This document shows positions 1 through 7,657 of a stretch of DNA of 10,622 bases, one piece after another. The stretch is from Pseudomonadota bacterium (GTDB lineage: Bacteria > Pseudomonadota > Gammaproteobacteria > Burkholderiales > Burkholderiaceae_B), in contig JAFAGQ010000362.1 in NCBI GenBank assembly GCA_023422555.1, forward strand, positions 1-10,622, written 5' to 3'. The notes under the pieces are model-generated. The model ran no database searches, had not been told where the DNA came from, and saw only the letters and a program-made list of their open reading frames with translations. Both the position numbers and the translations under genes were made by a program. Numbering within the stretch: the stretch's first letter is position 1; every line of letters begins with the position of its first letter.

Positions 1-35
1 GACTGTCATAAAAACACATTGAGAGGACATAGCAA

Positions 36-563
36 ATGACATTTTTTCAAAACAAGATCATGCGATTGGGTGCTGCAGGCCTGCTTGCCACAAGTGTACT
101 TGGCGGATGTGCATCGACTGAATCGAAAATGGCCGTGCCCTACGTTGTAGAGCTCAAGGCCGACAATCAGGTGAATCCCAACGCCAGCGGCAAGGCTTCA
201 CCCGTCAAGGTAACGGTATTCGAACTCAAATCCACGAATGCCTTTGATACTGCCGACTACTTTGCGCTGATGAAAGATCCGCGCGCGGTGCTGGGTGATC
301 AGATGCTGGAAGTGAATTCGCGCATCGTCAAACCCGGCTCAACCGAAGAAATCAAGGCATCAGGCAATACCCAGGCAAAATCACTGGGCATCGTGGCTTC
401 CTATCGGGATCTGAATAACAGTCAGTGGCGTCTCGTGGTGGATCTGCCAGAGGCCAAAAGCACCAATTTTTATAAGTTCTGGCAGTTCTCGCCCGATGAA
501 AAACGTATACGCATTGACGTGCAGCGGGCTGCCGTCAGCGTCAACAAAACAGAACCAAAATAA
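36..563 (+). CDS. tssJ: T6SS outer-membrane lipoprotein TssJ (SciN family)
   Basis: Outer-membrane lipoprotein of the T6SS trans-envelope complex. In this family it sits on the periplasmic face of the outer membrane and binds the C-terminal periplasmic part of TssM. The 175-residue product starts with a lipoprotein signal: basic residues K7 and R10, a hydrophobic stretch, and lipobox LGGC with the acylated cysteine at position 25. Ala at the +2 position fits sorting to the outer membrane. The mature part (about 151 residues) is the usual TssJ size and has its typical beta-rich pattern, such as VKVTVFEL near residues 58-65 and the closing strand RIRIDVQ. GAGAGGA at 21-27, 8 nt upstream, supports this start over the in-frame ATG at 60. 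It is first in a run of T6SS genes, 15 nt before tssK. Only 35 nt precede it, so its promoter or upstream partner is not visible. Family assignment is strong from lipobox, size and context together. Confidence 0.93.
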   Translation: MTFFQNKIMRLGAAGLLATSVLGGCASTESKMAVPYVVELKADNQVNPNASGKASPVKVTVFELKSTNAFDTADYFALMKDPRAVLGDQMLEVNSRIVKPGSTEEIKASGNTQAKSLGIVASYRDLNNSQWRLVVDLPEAKSTNFYKFWQFSPDEKRIRIDVQRAAVSVNKTEPK

Positions 564-578
564 ACTGCAGATTGTTTT

Positions 579-1922
579 ATGAGCATAAGAGATAAAGTAG
601 TCTGGTCCGAGGGCATGTTTTTGCGCCCTCATCATTTTCAGCAGTTCGAACGCTTTCTGGAACACAATCTGCGTGTACGGGTTGAAAGTACCACAAGTGT
701 GTTCTGGGGTTTCCATGACCTGGATATCGATATCGATGCCCTGGCGCTGGGCAAGGTAGCACTTAAAAAAGCCACGGGTCTTTTCCCTGATGGCACACCC
801 TTCAGCTTTGATGCCGAATCTGCGCCCTATGCCCTGGAAGTGCCGGCAGGCACGCTGGACACCCGCGTGTATCTGGCGATTCCACGCGTTCGTGAAGGTG
901 CCGAAGATGTCGTCTTCGAAGATACGCCTGATTCGCTGGCCCGCTACACGGTACGTGAAGAAGAGGTGGCCGATACCTGTGAAGTATCGCTGGGAACAGC
1001 AGTCGTGCAGGTTGGACAGCTGCGTTTCCGACTGATGCTGGAGTCCGATTTTGGTGATGAATGGATCGGCATGCCGCTGGGCTGGATTACGGAACGAAGC
1101 TCAGACAACAAGGTGGTACTGGACTTCAATTACATCGCGCCGATTCTGTCGAGTCACGTGAGTTTTGCCCTGACCAGTTTCATTCGCGAAATCTTCGGTC
1201 TGCTGAATGCGCGCAGCGAATTGCTGGCGAATCGTCTGGGGCAGCCCGGTCGCGGTGGTGTGGCCGAGGTCTCTGAATTTCTCATCCTGGAAACCATCAA
1301 TCGCTATCGCGGTGCGCTGTGGCATATGATGACGCTGGGCAATCTGCATCCGGAACGCATCTTCCATGATTTTCTGATGCTCGCCAGTGATCTGGCAACG
1401 TTCACCGCTCCCGGCAAACGCATGGAGCAGTTCCCTGATTACGTTCATGATAATTTGCGCCTGAGTTTCGAGCCGCTGATGGAAGTGCTGCGTCGTGCAC
1501 TTACCACCATTCTGGAAGAACAGGCAATTCGCATTCCTCTGCACGACAAGGGCCAGGGACTGCGCGTGGGTCAGGTTACCGATCCGCATCTGCTGCAGTC
1601 TGCCGACTTTATCCTGGCCGTACACGCCGATATGCCTGCGGAGCTCACTCGTTCCCGTTTCCCTGCTCAGGTCAAGATTGGTCCTGTGGAACGCATTCGG
1701 GATCTGGTGCATCTGCAGCTGCCGGGCGTGACGCTCAAACCGGTAACCAATGTACCGCGTCAGTTACCGTACAGTGCAGGACATATATATTTCTCTCTGG
1801 AAAAAACCGGCGATATGTGGAAGCAGCTTGAACGCAACGGCGCGCTGGCACTGCATCTTGCAGGTGAGTTTCCGGGACTGACACTGGAGTTCTGGGCTGT
1901 CAGAGAAGATCGGGATAGATAA
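579..1922 (+). CDS. tssK: T6SS baseplate protein TssK
   Basis: Cytoplasmic baseplate subunit that links the phage-like baseplate (TssEFG/VgrG) to the TssL/TssM membrane complex. The 447-residue length is normal for the family. The N-terminus carries the family hallmark W9-x-EGMFLRPHHFQQ (to residue 22), the shell domain that binds the wedge. The C-terminal part has the usual ending pattern, with YFSLEKTGDMW followed by strand-like LEFWAVRE. The signature begins at residue 9, which fixes the start near this ATG; the next in-frame ATG (615) would cut through the motif. No good Shine-Dalgarno sequence precedes it (the upstream 15 nt are AT-rich), so translation may depend on coupling to tssJ. 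The gene ends 2 nt before tssL. No frameshift or missing block is evident. Confidence 0.97.
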   Translation: MSIRDKVVWSEGMFLRPHHFQQFERFLEHNLRVRVESTTSVFWGFHDLDIDIDALALGKVALKKATGLFPDGTPFSFDAESAPYALEVPAGTLDTRVYLAIPRVREGAEDVVFEDTPDSLARYTVREEEVADTCEVSLGTAVVQVGQLRFRLMLESDFGDEWIGMPLGWITERSSDNKVVLDFNYIAPILSSHVSFALTSFIREIFGLLNARSELLANRLGQPGRGGVAEVSEFLILETINRYRGALWHMMTLGNLHPERIFHDFLMLASDLATFTAPGKRMEQFPDYVHDNLRLSFEPLMEVLRRALTTILEEQAIRIPLHDKGQGLRVGQVTDPHLLQSADFILAVHADMPAELTRSRFPAQVKIGPVERIRDLVHLQLPGVTLKPVTNVPRQLPYSAGHIYFSLEKTGDMWKQLERNGALALHLAGEFPGLTLEFWAVREDRDR

Positions 1923-1924
1923 AC

Positions 1925-3238
1925 ATGGCTGAAAATTTCGGCGGGACGTCCATCGGGCCGTGGTCAAATGCCACTGCCGGTACAGAAGCGGGCAAACTGC
2001 GCCCCGATGATTATGTGATCAGTGGCTCCAATACCCTGGTGGCAGCAGCCAATCCGCTGCTGGTACTGATTCCGCAAATTCGCAATACGCGTTCGCATCC
2101 GTCTCCCATCCAGTTGCGTGAACATCTTGTCGATGAAATCCGTCAGTTCGAACTGCGTGCGCAGCACGCGGGTATTCGCAACGAAACCATTCTGGGCGCG
2201 CGCTATTGCCTGTGCACTGCACTGGATGAAGCAGCGGCACTCACGCCCTGGGGCGGCGGTGGCATGTGGTCAGCCAACAGTCTGCTGGTGACCTTTCATA
2301 ATGAAACCTGGGGCGGAGAAAAGTTCTTCCAGCTTCTGGCCAAGCTCTCGCAGAACCCAGCGCAGCATATTGATCTTCTGGAGCTGCTTTATTACTGCCT
2401 GGTCCTGGGCTTTGAAGGGCGCTATCGGGTGGTGGACAATGGCCGCTCGCAACTGGAAACCCTCAGGCAGCGCCTGCTGCTGATTCTGCGCAATGCGCGC
2501 GGTCAGTATGCGACGGCGCTGTCGCCACACTGGCAGGACGCGCCGATTCTGAACAAGGTGCGCCGCCTGCCCATCCCGCTGTGGGTCTTTGCCGTGCTGG
2601 CCGCGGCGCTGGGCTTTTTGTCATTCCTGGGACTGCAATGGAGTCTGGGCGACCGCTCTGACAAACTCTTTGCCGATGTCATCAAGATCAAACCACCCAC
2701 CGTTCAGATCAGTGCGCCGCAGGTCAAGCGTGAGCCGGTCAAGACAGACCGGATTGCGCCATTCCTCGCGCCTGAGATTCGCGAGAACCTGCTGACCGTG
2801 CGCGATGAGTCTGACCGCAGTGTGATCGTGCTGCGTGGCGATGGCCTGTTCGAGTCCGGTGCCGATTCCATTCGTTCGCAATATCTGCCGGTGCTGTCGC
2901 GTGTTGCCGATGCGCTCAACGCGGTGCAGGGCAATATTCTGGTGACTGGCTACAGTGATAATGTGCCGATCAAGACTATCAAGTACCCATCGAACTGGGA
3001 ACTGTCGCAGGCACGTGCCGATGCCGTGAAAAAACTGCTGGATGAACGCCTGAACGATAAGGTCCGGGTACGCGCCGAAGGTCGCGGTGAAGCCGATCCG
3101 GTAGCGCCTAACGACACACCGGAAAATAAAGCGCGCAATCGACGCGTGGAGATTACTTTGCTTGTTTCCCCTGTTGCTCCGGGCGCCTCAGCCCCCGCAG
3201 ACCCCTCTGCGATGCCTGAAAGGGGAGCGAACCGATGA
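1925..3238 (+). CDS. tssL: T6SS inner-membrane protein TssL with C-terminal OmpA-type peptidoglycan-binding domain
   Basis: Inner-membrane component of the TssJLM complex, here in the extended form that carries its own cell-wall anchor. Of 437 residues, about 33-210 form the cytoplasmic DotU/IcmH domain, with the characteristic GFEGRYR at 162-168 and conserved ALDEA at 99-103. One transmembrane helix follows (about 216-238), just after basic residues KVRR, which fits cytoplasmic N and periplasmic C orientation. A linker leads to an OmpA-like domain (about 297-414) with its landmarks: TGYSDN (Asp345), NWELSQARA (Arg364) and NRRVEI (405-410). Asp345 and Arg364 match the positions that contact diaminopimelate in OmpA family proteins. 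The start has only a weak GGGA at 1912-1915. The stop overlaps the tssM start as ATGA, implying translational coupling. In systems with a short TssL, a separate protein such as TagL supplies this anchoring. Confidence 0.96.
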   Translation: MAENFGGTSIGPWSNATAGTEAGKLRPDDYVISGSNTLVAAANPLLVLIPQIRNTRSHPSPIQLREHLVDEIRQFELRAQHAGIRNETILGARYCLCTALDEAAALTPWGGGGMWSANSLLVTFHNETWGGEKFFQLLAKLSQNPAQHIDLLELLYYCLVLGFEGRYRVVDNGRSQLETLRQRLLLILRNARGQYATALSPHWQDAPILNKVRRLPIPLWVFAVLAAALGFLSFLGLQWSLGDRSDKLFADVIKIKPPTVQISAPQVKREPVKTDRIAPFLAPEIRENLLTVRDESDRSVIVLRGDGLFESGADSIRSQYLPVLSRVADALNAVQGNILVTGYSDNVPIKTIKYPSNWELSQARADAVKKLLDERLNDKVRVRAEGRGEADPVAPNDTPENKARNRRVEITLLVSPVAPGASAPADPSAMPERGANR

Positions 3239-6200
3239 TCAGCCGTTTTTTCAGTTTCCTTTTCAGTCGTGGTCTCTGGGTCTTTCTGGGCCTGATCGTT
3301 ATTTCATTCCTGATATGGACCGTGGGCCCCAGCCTGTCGGTCAACAACTGGTATCTGCTGGATTCCCCGCAGGTGCGGCTGTGGGTCATTGGCACAATCT
3401 GGGCAATCTGGCTGCTGCGTATCATCTGGCGCAAATGGCGCGAGGGCAGGCTGAATGCGCAGTTGCTGGGCCAGCTGCGCAAGCCCCGTCCGGAAGCCGA
3501 ACTCAAGGACATGCCCGAGGAAGAGCGTGCCGAGCTCAAGGTTCTCTCGGAACGATTTGATGAAGCCATTACGCTGCTGCGCAATTCGCGTTTCGAAGCC
3601 GGTGAGAACAAATCACCGCTCGCGCGGTTTTCCAAACAGTATCTGTATCAACTGCCCTGGTATGTGTTCATTGGCGCGCCGGGTTCCGGGAAAACCACAG
3701 CGCTGGTCAATTCCGGCCTGAATTTCCCGCTGGCCGACCGCTTCGGCAAAGTCGCCCTCAAAGGGATAGGCGGTACGCGAAATTGCGACTGGTGGTTTAC
3801 CGACGAAGCCGTGCTGCTGGATACGGCAGGTCGCTACACTACGCATGAAAGTGACCCCACAGGCGACGAGCAGGAATGGAAAGGTTTTCTGAACCTGCTG
3901 ACCAAGTATCGCGGCCGTCAGCCGATCAATGGTGTGATGCTGACCGTGAGTGTGGCCGATCTGCTGAGCGCGACCGATACCGAGAGGGTGGCGCACGCTG
4001 CCGTGCTGCGCCGGCGCCTGCAGGAACTTCGCGAAGAACTCGGCATCCAGTTTCCGGTTTACGTACTGGTGACCAAGACCGATCTGCTCTCGGGGTTTGA
4101 AGAATACTTTGCGACGTTCACCCGCCAGGATCTGGATCAGGTCTGGGGCTTTACCATTCCGTACGAGCAGGCGCAGAAGCCCGACTTCAAGCTGATGACC
4201 GCCTACGATACGGAATATGAACTGCTGCAGAAACGTCTTTATGAAGCGCTGCCCGATGTGCTGGCGGCAGAACCGGATGAAACGCGACGGGCACTGGCTT
4301 ACCTGCTGCCGCAGCAGTTTGCCGGACTGCGTCAGGTACTGGGCCACTTTCTGAGTGATGTGTTTTCCAGCTCCAAGTTTGAATCTGTGGTGATACCCCG
4401 CGGCATTTACTTCACCAGTGGTACGCAGGGCGGTCAGACATTTGATCGGGTTACCGGTCAGCTTAAAAAATACCTGAAGATTGAAGGTATCCGCGATCAG
4501 GGATCCAGCATTCCGCTGGAATCCGGCAAAAGCTACTTCCTGCATAATCTGCTCAAGGACGTGGTGTTCCCGGAGGCCGCGCTTGCGGGCCTGAACCTCA
4601 AATGGGAACGGCGCTATCGGACCATACAGTGGAGCGGCTATGTGCTGCTCACGGCCATTCTGGCGGTCTGCCTGCTTGCCTGGCTCAACAGTTACCGCAA
4701 TAACCGGAATTATCTGGATTATGTCGGCGACAAACTGCCGGGTTATAACAAGCTGAGCCAGGATATCAAGATCACGGAATCTGGTGATGTGCTGGGTCTG
4801 ATGCCGTTCATGAACGCGACCACCGAGTTGCCGGATGGCGAAAATTTCCCCGTTAACGAGCCGCCCATCTGGAATACCTTCGGGCTGTATCAGGGCAGCA
4901 AAATCGCCGCTGCGGCCAATAGCATTTACGATGAAACCCTCAAGCAGGTGCTTCTGCCTCAGGTGTCGCGTCGTATTGAAAATGCCCTGGAGAATGCGCC
5001 CCCTGATGATCTTGAATATTCTTACGAAGCGCTGCGCGCCTATCTGATGATGTACGATCCGGATCATTACGATCCCTCGTTCCTGCAGTCCTGGGTGCTT
5101 TCCGATATGCAGAAAATACTGCCGGCAGGCTACACCACTCAGGATTATGACCAGCTCAAGATGCATATCAACAGACTGTTCAATAATGGCGTGGTGTCGT
5201 CTCCGTTCCCCAAAAATGATGGACTGATTGAGCGGGTGCGAGGCGCGCTGGATCGCCATGCATTATCGGAACGCGTCTACAGCCGCATGCTGCGCTTGCT
5301 GTCCGGTCAGCAACTGACGCAAAGTACCTTCATCACGCTCGGTGGCGCCGAGGCCTCCACGGTATTTTTTCGCAAAAGTGGCAAGCCGCTGAACGAAGGT
5401 ATTCCCGGTCTTTACACCTACAACGGTTACTGGAACGTCTTCAGCAAAAGTGTTGAAAACGTCGCGACGCAATTGCGAGAAGATGATACCTGGGTGCTCA
5501 ACGTCAAGTCCGGCAGTTTTGCGGATGGCAGCAATCGCAAGCTGCTGGAGGATGTAAAAAAAAGATACTTTGACGACTATGTGCAGTACTGGGACAACTA
5601 TCTGGCCGATGTCTCTGTGCGCAAACCGCAAAACCTGCTGCAGAGCATAGAGATCGCGCGCAGTCTGTCCTCAACCAACTCGCCGCTGGTCAAGTTTGTC
5701 AAAGGCGTGGCACTGGAAACCACGCTGTTGCGCGAAGACGAGCAGAACCAGCGTTCGCTGATTGATCGGGCGCGTGAACGCGTCAGTGGCTCCACACAAT
5801 CGCTCGAATCCATGTTCGGCCCTACCGGTATCGATAATCCCATACGCAAGGATGCGACCGAAGAGAAGCTGGAAAAAATGGTCGACAATCACTTCGTGCA
5901 GTACCGTGAGCTGGCCAGGAGTGCCGGCCAGGGTGTGCCACCGCCTATTGAAGGCACGACAGGTCTGCTGAACGAACTGTACACCTACCTGACGGCAGCA
6001 GACACTGCGCTGCGCAGCCAGAGTCCCTTGCCTCCCGGCGACGTGCTGACCAAGCTACAGGCCGAGGCCGGCCGCGTTCCGCCGGCCGTGGGCGATGTGC
6101 TCACTGATCTGTCGGTAACCGCATCGCGCCAGGTGGCGGGTGTGCGTCAGGAAAAAGTGGGTGAAGATGTGAACGCCGTGCTGGGCAATTTCTGCCGTCG

Positions 6201-6846
6201 TTCGATTGCTGGCCGCTATCCTTTTGGCAATTCGTCCAAAGATGTGGCGCCCAACGATTTCGCGCGGTTTTTTGGTCCTCAGCAAATGATGGATCAGTTT
6301 TTCAAGGAAAATCTGTCCAGTCTGGTGGATATGAGTGGCGGCCGCTGGCGTTTCAAGCCGGGCATTGACGGCAACAAGGGTGGCGTAGCAGGTTTCCTGG
6401 ATTCCTTTGAAAAGGCGGCCGTGATACGCGATGTCTATTTTGCTGCCGGCAAGATGGAGCCTTCCTTCAAGGTGGCGGTCAGGCCCATAGATATGGACCC
6501 GGAAATCACGCAGATGGTGATGGAAGTGGATGGTCAGACGCTGACCTATGCACATGGTCCGCAGGTGGGCATTACCATGGAGTGGCCCGGCAAACAGGGG
6601 AGCAACCAGGTCAGCATCAGTCTGCAGCCGCAGATGGGAACCTCCGGCATTTCAGCTTCAGGGCCATGGGCGCTGAACCGACTGCTGGATCGCGCCAGCC
6701 AGCGCCAGGGACGTTCCCCCGAAATCACCGTGGCCACATTCAATATTGGTGGTCGCAGCGTGACACTTGAGTTCGCGGCGTATTCAGCCAAGAGTCCCTT
6801 CCGCCTTTCCGATATGCGCAGTTTCCGATGCCCGGGAAGGGGCTAG
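3235..6846 (+). CDS. tssM: T6SS inner-membrane core protein TssM (IcmF family)
   Basis: Large inner-membrane protein that bridges to TssJ across the periplasm and forms the T6SS channel with TssL. The 1203-residue length is typical. Two N-terminal transmembrane helices (about 12-31 and 47-66) are followed by a cytoplasmic NTPase-like domain. That domain has an intact Walker A GAPGSGKT (147-154), a Walker B/G3-like LLDTAGR (Asp196) and a TKTD base-recognition-like motif (280-283). A third transmembrane helix (about 465-484) leads to a large periplasmic domain ending in the usual SPFRLSDMRSFRCPG tail. The P-loop residues, including Lys153, are present, so nucleotide binding is plausible. AGGGGAG at 3221-3227, 7 nt ahead, supports the start, which overlaps the tssL stop by 4 nt. 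The tagF ribosome-binding site lies within its last codons. Confidence 0.97.
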   Translation: MISRFFSFLFSRGLWVFLGLIVISFLIWTVGPSLSVNNWYLLDSPQVRLWVIGTIWAIWLLRIIWRKWREGRLNAQLLGQLRKPRPEAELKDMPEEERAELKVLSERFDEAITLLRNSRFEAGENKSPLARFSKQYLYQLPWYVFIGAPGSGKTTALVNSGLNFPLADRFGKVALKGIGGTRNCDWWFTDEAVLLDTAGRYTTHESDPTGDEQEWKGFLNLLTKYRGRQPINGVMLTVSVADLLSATDTERVAHAAVLRRRLQELREELGIQFPVYVLVTKTDLLSGFEEYFATFTRQDLDQVWGFTIPYEQAQKPDFKLMTAYDTEYELLQKRLYEALPDVLAAEPDETRRALAYLLPQQFAGLRQVLGHFLSDVFSSSKFESVVIPRGIYFTSGTQGGQTFDRVTGQLKKYLKIEGIRDQGSSIPLESGKSYFLHNLLKDVVFPEAALAGLNLKWERRYRTIQWSGYVLLTAILAVCLLAWLNSYRNNRNYLDYVGDKLPGYNKLSQDIKITESGDVLGLMPFMNATTELPDGENFPVNEPPIWNTFGLYQGSKIAAAANSIYDETLKQVLLPQVSRRIENALENAPPDDLEYSYEALRAYLMMYDPDHYDPSFLQSWVLSDMQKILPAGYTTQDYDQLKMHINRLFNNGVVSSPFPKNDGLIERVRGALDRHALSERVYSRMLRLLSGQQLTQSTFITLGGAEASTVFFRKSGKPLNEGIPGLYTYNGYWNVFSKSVENVATQLREDDTWVLNVKSGSFADGSNRKLLEDVKKRYFDDYVQYWDNYLADVSVRKPQNLLQSIEIARSLSSTNSPLVKFVKGVALETTLLREDEQNQRSLIDRARERVSGSTQSLESMFGPTGIDNPIRKDATEEKLEKMVDNHFVQYRELARSAGQGVPPPIEGTTGLLNELYTYLTAADTALRSQSPLPPGDVLTKLQAEAGRVPPAVGDVLTDLSVTASRQVAGVRQEKVGEDVNAVLGNFCRRSIAGRYPFGNSSKDVAPNDFARFFGPQQMMDQFFKENLSSLVDMSGGRWRFKPGIDGNKGGVAGFLDSFEKAAVIRDVYFAAGKMEPSFKVAVRPIDMDPEITQMVMEVDGQTLTYAHGPQVGITMEWPGKQGSNQVSISLQPQMGTSGISASGPWALNRLLDRASQRQGRSPEITVATFNIGGRSVTLEFAAYSAKSPFRLSDMRSFRCPGRG
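6834..6842 (+). promoter_or_regulatory. Ribosome-binding site that sets the tagF start
   Basis: GGGAAGGGG lies inside the last codons of tssM, 6 nt before ATG 6849. No comparable purine run precedes the in-frame ATG at 6828, so this site favours the shorter tagF product. Its position suggests tagF translation depends on ribosomes finishing tssM. Confidence 0.65.
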
Positions 6847-6848
6847 TC

Positions 6849-7592
6849 ATGAGCGGAATCAGCATCGATCAGCTCTCAGATTCTCTCGGCTGGTACGGCA
6901 AAATGCCATCCAGCGGAGATTTTGTTCATCGTCGCCTGAATCAGTCCATCATCGGCTGGTGGCATCGATGGCTCAGTTCCGGACTGGTTGCCATGCACGA
7001 ATCTGTGCTGCTGTCGGCCGAACAGGAGTATCTGAGCGCACCGATATGGAATTTTCTGATTCCGGCTTCTCTGGGTTGCGATGTGGTGCAGATGGGCTGC
7101 CTGGCACCCAGTCGCGATCGGGTGGGGCGTGTTTATCCATTGATGGCGGTACTGTATGTGCACCCATCGCAATATGAATCGCAGCAGGTGGCCGGGTCCG
7201 GCCGGTTTTATGAACACATCGGGCGCAGTCTGCTTGCTGCTGTAGGACACGGTTGTTCAACCGCGCAGTTCGAGCAGAATATTCAGGGTGCGCGCGGAAC
7301 ATTGACACAGATGCTGACAAGAGCATCCACCCAGGTCTCGGAAGATGATGGCAGCAGTGATATTCTGGATATTCTGAACGGCGGGCACGAAACACCCCCC
7401 ATTGAAAAACTGGACCAGAATGATTCGCGCTGGCCGCAACTGGCTTTCTGTTTCAACAGTGATGCACACAACAGTTACTGGTGGACGAATCAGGCCAATG
7501 GCGCAGCGCAGAAGTCGATGGTGCACGGCGGTGCGCTGAATATCACGCTGTTCAATTCGCTCTTCGTGACGCATACGAACTTTAGTCTGTAA
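6849..7592 (+). CDS. tagF: T6SS-associated regulator TagF
   Basis: Cytoplasmic accessory protein; TagF family members are post-translational repressors of T6SS assembly, acting in Pseudomonas and Agrobacterium through the FHA protein. The family (DUF2094/SciT) is recognised by the N-terminal GWYGKMPSSGDFVHRRL (residues 14-30), the WW-x-RW-x-S pattern just after it, and a central block with SRDRVGRVYPL. The chosen ATG gives 247 residues and has a strong GGGAAGGGG 6 nt ahead. An in-frame ATG at 6828 would add seven residues and overlap tssM, but lacks a ribosome-binding site. The gene begins 2 nt after the tssM stop. It stands alone, not fused to a PppA-type phosphatase as in some species. Neither the FHA partner nor an active kinase or phosphatase appears in this window. 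Confidence in the family is high; which branch it regulates here is not visible. Confidence 0.93.
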   Translation: MSGISIDQLSDSLGWYGKMPSSGDFVHRRLNQSIIGWWHRWLSSGLVAMHESVLLSAEQEYLSAPIWNFLIPASLGCDVVQMGCLAPSRDRVGRVYPLMAVLYVHPSQYESQQVAGSGRFYEHIGRSLLAAVGHGCSTAQFEQNIQGARGTLTQMLTRASTQVSEDDGSSDILDILNGGHETPPIEKLDQNDSRWPQLAFCFNSDAHNSYWWTNQANGAAQKSMVHGGALNITLFNSLFVTHTNFSL

Positions 7593-7601
7593 ACGGTGAT
7601 G

Positions 7602-7619
7602 GTTGCGGCTGACCGCGAC
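7602..7619 (+). other. Small hairpin between tagF and the pseudokinase gene
   Basis: GTTGCGG (7602-7608) pairs with CCGCGAC (7613-7619) around a CTGA loop: seven pairs, one of them G-T. It lies in the 65-nt gap, the largest in the block. No T-run follows, so it is not a canonical terminator. It could be an mRNA stability or processing element, or chance. The rest of the gap holds the ribosome-binding site AGGGAAAGAGA (7643-7653) of the next gene. Confidence 0.2.
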
Positions 7620-7657
7620 GACACCCATAACAGGCATGACTTAGGGAAAGAGACATC

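Noticed and set aside
3613..5259. 548-codon open frame on the - strand, opposite tssM
   Set aside because: It lies wholly within tssM, which has full family motifs. The translation shows no recognisable domain and arises from the GC-skewed codon pattern of the opposite strand.
6828..6848. Earlier tagF start at ATG 6828
   Set aside because: No ribosome-binding site precedes it and it would overlap tssM. ATG 6849 has GGGAAGGGG at the right distance, and the family motif begins after it.
7602..7619. Hairpin after tagF as a rho-independent terminator
   Set aside because: The stem is short with a G-T pair and no T-run follows, so it is listed only as a low-confidence hairpin.
7593..7657. Possibility that a kinase N-lobe was lost by a frameshift just upstream of the pseudokinase gene
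   Set aside because: Only 65 nt separate it from tagF, too short for an N-lobe of about 80-100 residues, and the gene has its own good ribosome-binding site.
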